Below are positions 21,832 through 24,432 of a stretch of 24,432 nucleotides of DNA, piece by piece. Made by a program: the position numbers and the translations under genes. Every line of letters begins with the position of its first letter. Within the stretch, counting starts at the first letter, position 1. The stretch comes from Lawsonibacter sp. (lineage in GTDB: Bacteria; Bacillota; Clostridia; Oscillospirales; Oscillospiraceae). Location: assembly GCA_022798155.1 (NCBI GenBank), contig JAAWLY010000010.1, forward strand, positions 1 through 24,432. The letters run 5' to 3'. The notes beneath the pieces are model-generated. The model was not told the origin of the DNA and searched no databases. It worked only from the letters and a program-made list of their open reading frames with translations.

Positions 21832-22926
21832 CTAGTCTTGTGTTTTGGGCACCGCCCAGTCGTACATCAGGTCCTTAAGCTTGCTCAAATCGGCGTTAAA
21901 GGCGTAGCCGCTGGGCTCCTCAGAGATTATCCCCGGTTCAAAGTAAATGTACAGGCTGTCGGCCCCCACCACCACCCGCTCTGGGTCGAAGGCCCTCTCC
22001 AGGCCGGCCCGGACGCCCCCGCTGCCCCGCCAGTCCAGGCAGGCGTCGATGATGGCCTGCCGGGCCTCCTCCTGGGAACAGCGGAACAGGTCCCACAGGT
22101 CCAGGGGCTCCCCCGTCTCCCGGTCAAAGGCCTCCCCCAGAGCCAGGGTGCAGGCGGTGCCGCCCTCCTCCTGATACAGGGGCAGGGTGAGGTCGGTTCC
22201 AAAGTACATCACCCTTTCGCTGGACGCGGAGGGAGATATAGCCTGCTCCACCATACGGGGCCGGAAGTCCTCACTGTTTTTCTGCCAGGCGGCATAGGCT
22301 TTCTCCAGCTCCTCTTCCTCATCGTAGAGCAGCCCCCGCTCCTCATACCAGGCGGATATCCGCTTTTGGGCCGTCTCGCTCAAATCATCGAAGCCCTCCA
22401 GGCCCCCCACATAGTGGTGCTCCGGGCCGGAGGGTCCCCGCACCCACAGCAGCTCGGTGCCGTCCGTCAGGCGGTAGCTTACGCCGGAGACGCCGCCGTG
22501 GTCCAGCACGTCCAGGGTAGTTCCGTCCGCCAGCTTCGCCGCGTTCCGTCTCAGAATCGCGGTGACAGAAATATAGTACGCCTCATAGGCCCGGATTTTC
22601 CCGCCGCCGGTCGTCTCCAACTCTTTCCTGCCCGGAAGCTGCTCCACTGCCACCCGCGCTCCCGGCTGGAGCTGCTCCCGTAATACCACCCGGGCCTCTT
22701 CCCCGGTCCAGGAGCCCTCTCCCCAGGGACTGAGCCAGGTGTCCTCGGCAATCAGGGCGCCAAACTGTTTCCCGTCGTCCCCGTCTACCACGATGGCGGC
22801 AACCTCCCCATCGTCCCCGGTCTGGACCTCAGCCACCGTGCCGTAGGCCATTTTTCTGCCGTCGCCGCAGGCGGACAGGCCCAGGATCAGGGTCAGCGCG
22901 AGGATAAGATACAGTCTCTTTTTCAT
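21832..22926 (-). CDS. Lipoprotein with RsiV/DUF3298-like C-terminal domain
   Basis: The 364-residue protein starts at ATG 22926, 8 bases after AAAGGAGG; an earlier in-frame start lacks such a site. The signal ends in 'LGLSAC' (Cys20), so it is a lipoprotein. Residues 22-125 form an unrecognised beta-rich region. After an acidic helical linker (about 195-225), the C-terminal part has 'VMYFGTDLTLPLYQEEGG', 'GEPLDLWDLFRCSQEEARQAIIDA' and 'SLYIYFEPGIISEEPSGY'. This resembles DUF3298, the domain of RsiV that binds lysozyme in Bacillus. No transmembrane anti-sigma part is present. It sits between the response regulator and kinase genes and may be an accessory signalling lipoprotein; its ligand is unknown. 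Confidence 0.65.
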   Translation of the reverse strand: MKKRLYLILALTLILGLSACGDGRKMAYGTVAEVQTGDDGEVAAIVVDGDDGKQFGALIAEDTWLSPWGEGSWTGEEARVVLREQLQPGARVAVEQLPGRKELETTGGGKIRAYEAYYISVTAILRRNAAKLADGTTLDVLDHGGVSGVSYRLTDGTELLWVRGPSGPEHHYVGGLEGFDDLSETAQKRISAWYEERGLLYDEEEELEKAYAAWQKNSEDFRPRMVEQAISPSASSERVMYFGTDLTLPLYQEEGGTACTLALGEAFDRETGEPLDLWDLFRCSQEEARQAIIDACLDWRGSGGVRAGLERAFDPERVVVGADSLYIYFEPGIISEEPSGYAFNADLSKLKDLMYDWAVPKTQD

Positions 22927-22950
22927 GGAACAGCCTCCTTTGTTTATGCC

Positions 22951-22977
22951 TGTAGGGGTGGGCATTACCCGCCCTCA
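22951..22977. repeat. Short palindromic repeat sharing the TGTAGGGG head
   Basis: GGGTGGG and CCCGCCC arms (7 bp with one G-T) flank CATTA, preceded by TGTA. The head TGTAGGGG and overall shape resemble 3363-3392. It lies between the response regulator stop and the lipoprotein ribosome binding site; there is no T-run. Confidence 0.45.
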
Positions 22978-22979
22978 CT

Positions 22980-24432
22980 TCAATTCTTTAGCCCCGCCCG
23001 GAACTTGGAGGGGGAGACGCCGTACCGCCGCTTGAACACATAGCTGAAATAGTTTGGGTCGGAGTACCCCGTTTTCTCGGCGATGCGGTAGGTTTTCTCA
23101 TCTGTCTCCCGAAGCAGGCGGGCGGCCTCGTCCATGCGCACCTGGGTGACGTAGGCGGTAAAGCTCAGCCCCACCTCCCGCTTGAAGAGGGTGGAGAAAT
23201 AAGTGGGGGACAGATGGATGTGGGCGCACAGGGACTCCACGCTCAACTGCTCGTCGGTGTAGTGCCCGGCGATATACTCCTTGGCCTGTTCCACCATCCG
23301 CCAGGCGGAGTCGGTGCGCTGGCGGCCCAGCAGTTCATGGAGCTTCAAGCATCGCTCTCCCAGCCAGCGGCCCAGCTCCTCCAGGCTGGAGAAGTCGGAG
23401 ATGGACACGGCCCCGGTGAAATTGCTCCCAAAGACCTCCTCCACCGCCACCCCGCCGGAGCGGGTGAGGCGGACCAGGCAGGTGACCACCTCCAGCAGGA
23501 ACAGGTGGCACTGGGACAGGGACAGCCCCGTCTGGGACAGCCGCTCCATCAGGCCCCGGACCACTCGCTCCACCTGCTCCGGGGTACCCAGCTTGACGGC
23601 GGCAGACAGGGCCCGCTGGTCCTCCTCCTCGAAGGAGAGGACAGCGGAGGACTGGGGCTCCAGGTCGTTGATGTAGATGACCCGGCCGCCCCCGGTCAGT
23701 GCCCGGTAGTCCAATGCGGAGCGGGCGCCCTCCACACTGCGGTGCAGCTCCTCCGGCCCCTGGCAGGGCAGGCCCACCCCGGCGGCCAGCGGGATACCCA
23801 GATAGCTCCGGGACAGCAGAGACAGCCGCTCCAGCTCCTCCAGCAGGGGGTAGAGCCGGTCCTCCCCGGACAATCGGACCAGCAGGGCCGCCGTGTCCCC
23901 GTAGAGGACCACCCAGGCCCGACAGCCCTCCAAAGAAAAGTGCTCCTCTAAAAAGGATTTTACCGAGAGCAGCAGCAACTCATCCCGACCGGCGTCTCCC
24001 GCCTCGCCGGTGAGGTCGGCGTGGACCAGGGCGGCTGTCCACATACCCTGGGGCAGCTCAATCTCATACCGGGCAGCCCTCTCCTGGACCTGATCCGGCC
24101 GCAGCTGGCCGCTGAGCAGCCGGGTGTAGAACAGCTCCCGGAGAACAGGCAGGCTCTCCTCATACCGGCGGCGGAGGGTCTCCATGTCCCGGCGCTCCAG
24201 CCGCTGCCTGTCCAGCTGTTCCCGCAGCTTGGCCAGCACCTCCATCAGCTCCGCGGCGTTGATGGGCTTGAGGATGTACTCGGACACCCCCATCCCCACC
24301 GCCTGACGGGCGTATTCAAAGTCGTCAAAGCCGGAGAACACCACCAGCTTGGCCCCAGGCAGGGATTGTCTCAGGCGGCGGCACAGCTCCAGCCCGTCCA
24401 TAAAGGGCATCTTGATGTCGGTGAGCACCACG
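22980..24432 (-). CDS. YesN-type response regulator, AraC-family output (5' end outside window)
   Basis: The visible 483 residues lack roughly the first 50 of the receiver. The window begins inside 'VVLTDIKMPFMDGLE' with the phospho-acceptor Asp, then 'FSGFDDFEYARQAV' and 'YILKPINAAEL' with the conserved Lys. A long middle region (about 90-370) of the YesN type follows. The C-terminal AraC double helix-turn-helix ('SVESLCAHIHLSPTYFSTLFKREVGLSFTAYVTQVRMDEAARLL', 'IAEKTGYSDPNYFSYVFKRRYGVSPSKFR') completes it. It is the partner of the YesM-type kinase two genes downstream and likely activates carbohydrate-uptake genes. Their location is not in this window. Confidence 0.93.
   Translation of the reverse strand, partial: VVLTDIKMPFMDGLELCRRLRQSLPGAKLVVFSGFDDFEYARQAVGMGVSEYILKPINAAELMEVLAKLREQLDRQRLERRDMETLRRRYEESLPVLRELFYTRLLSGQLRPDQVQERAARYEIELPQGMWTAALVHADLTGEAGDAGRDELLLLSVKSFLEEHFSLEGCRAWVVLYGDTAALLVRLSGEDRLYPLLEELERLSLLSRSYLGIPLAAGVGLPCQGPEELHRSVEGARSALDYRALTGGGRVIYINDLEPQSSAVLSFEEEDQRALSAAVKLGTPEQVERVVRGLMERLSQTGLSLSQCHLFLLEVVTCLVRLTRSGGVAVEEVFGSNFTGAVSISDFSSLEELGRWLGERCLKLHELLGRQRTDSAWRMVEQAKEYIAGHYTDEQLSVESLCAHIHLSPTYFSTLFKREVGLSFTAYVTQVRMDEAARLLRETDEKTYRIAEKTGYSDPNYFSYVFKRRYGVSPSKFRAGLKN

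Noticed and set aside
1..24432. CRISPR array, rRNA genes, phage genes or transposase
   Set aside because: No regularly spaced repeats, rRNA segments, structural phage proteins or transposase-like products were seen; the repeats found are isolated short palindromes or two-copy elements.

Overview
The window looks like a chromosomal segment from a GC-rich gut-type Clostridia (Firmicutes, probably Oscillospiraceae/Flavonifractor-like). This is inferred from GC-rich codons, AGGAGG-type ribosome binding sites, the Gram-positive order rpmG-secE-nusG-rplK-rplA, an ANTAR regulator beside glutamine synthetase, and a YesM/YesN-type sugar two-component system. No species can be named from the sequence alone.

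Layout. (1) 1-238: 3' end of an MFS transporter. (2) About 239-2105: a markedly AT-rich accessory island with a frameshifted exported papain-fold-like hydrolase gene and a small exported-protein gene preceded by a 21-codon ORF. A 33-bp terminator sequence is exactly duplicated on both sides of the second gene. (3) 2106-4653, minus strand: ribosomal/secretion operon rpmG-secE-nusG-rplK-rplA, with a long, highly foldable 5' leader and a clear promoter; rplJ-rplL do not follow. (4) 4715-6274: a CNNM/CBS (CorC/HlyC-like) membrane protein. (5) 6275-9630, minus strand: glnA (type I glutamine synthetase), a palindromic MITE-like element, an ANTAR regulator with a degenerate receiver, and a two-domain CmpB-like permease. 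A second copy of the MITE-like element sits exactly at the stop codon of the CNNM gene.

(6) 9761-17845, plus strand: glnN (type III glutamine synthetase) behind a strong promoter and an immediate terminator-like hairpin, then asnB, guaA, an unknown gene and pyrG. Two glutamine-making enzymes are therefore followed by three glutamine-consuming amidotransferases, with an RNA-binding-type nitrogen regulator nearby. The guaA promoter is embedded in one half of a repeat element bounded by 10-bp inverted repeats. (7) 18007-24432, minus strand: an AraC-type response regulator (partial), an RsiV/DUF3298-like lipoprotein, a YesM-type histidine kinase and two periplasmic sugar-binding-type proteins, the last MglB-like. 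No permease or ATPase is present, so the binding proteins probably serve sensing.

The most promising non-standard signals are the rpmG leader RNA, the hairpin at the start of the glnN transcript, the two palindromic MITE-like copies, the promoter-carrying repeat before guaA, the terminator duplication around the AT-rich cassette, and the binding-protein/kinase operon. Homology calls were made by eye from translated sequence and known family motifs; no database search was run.
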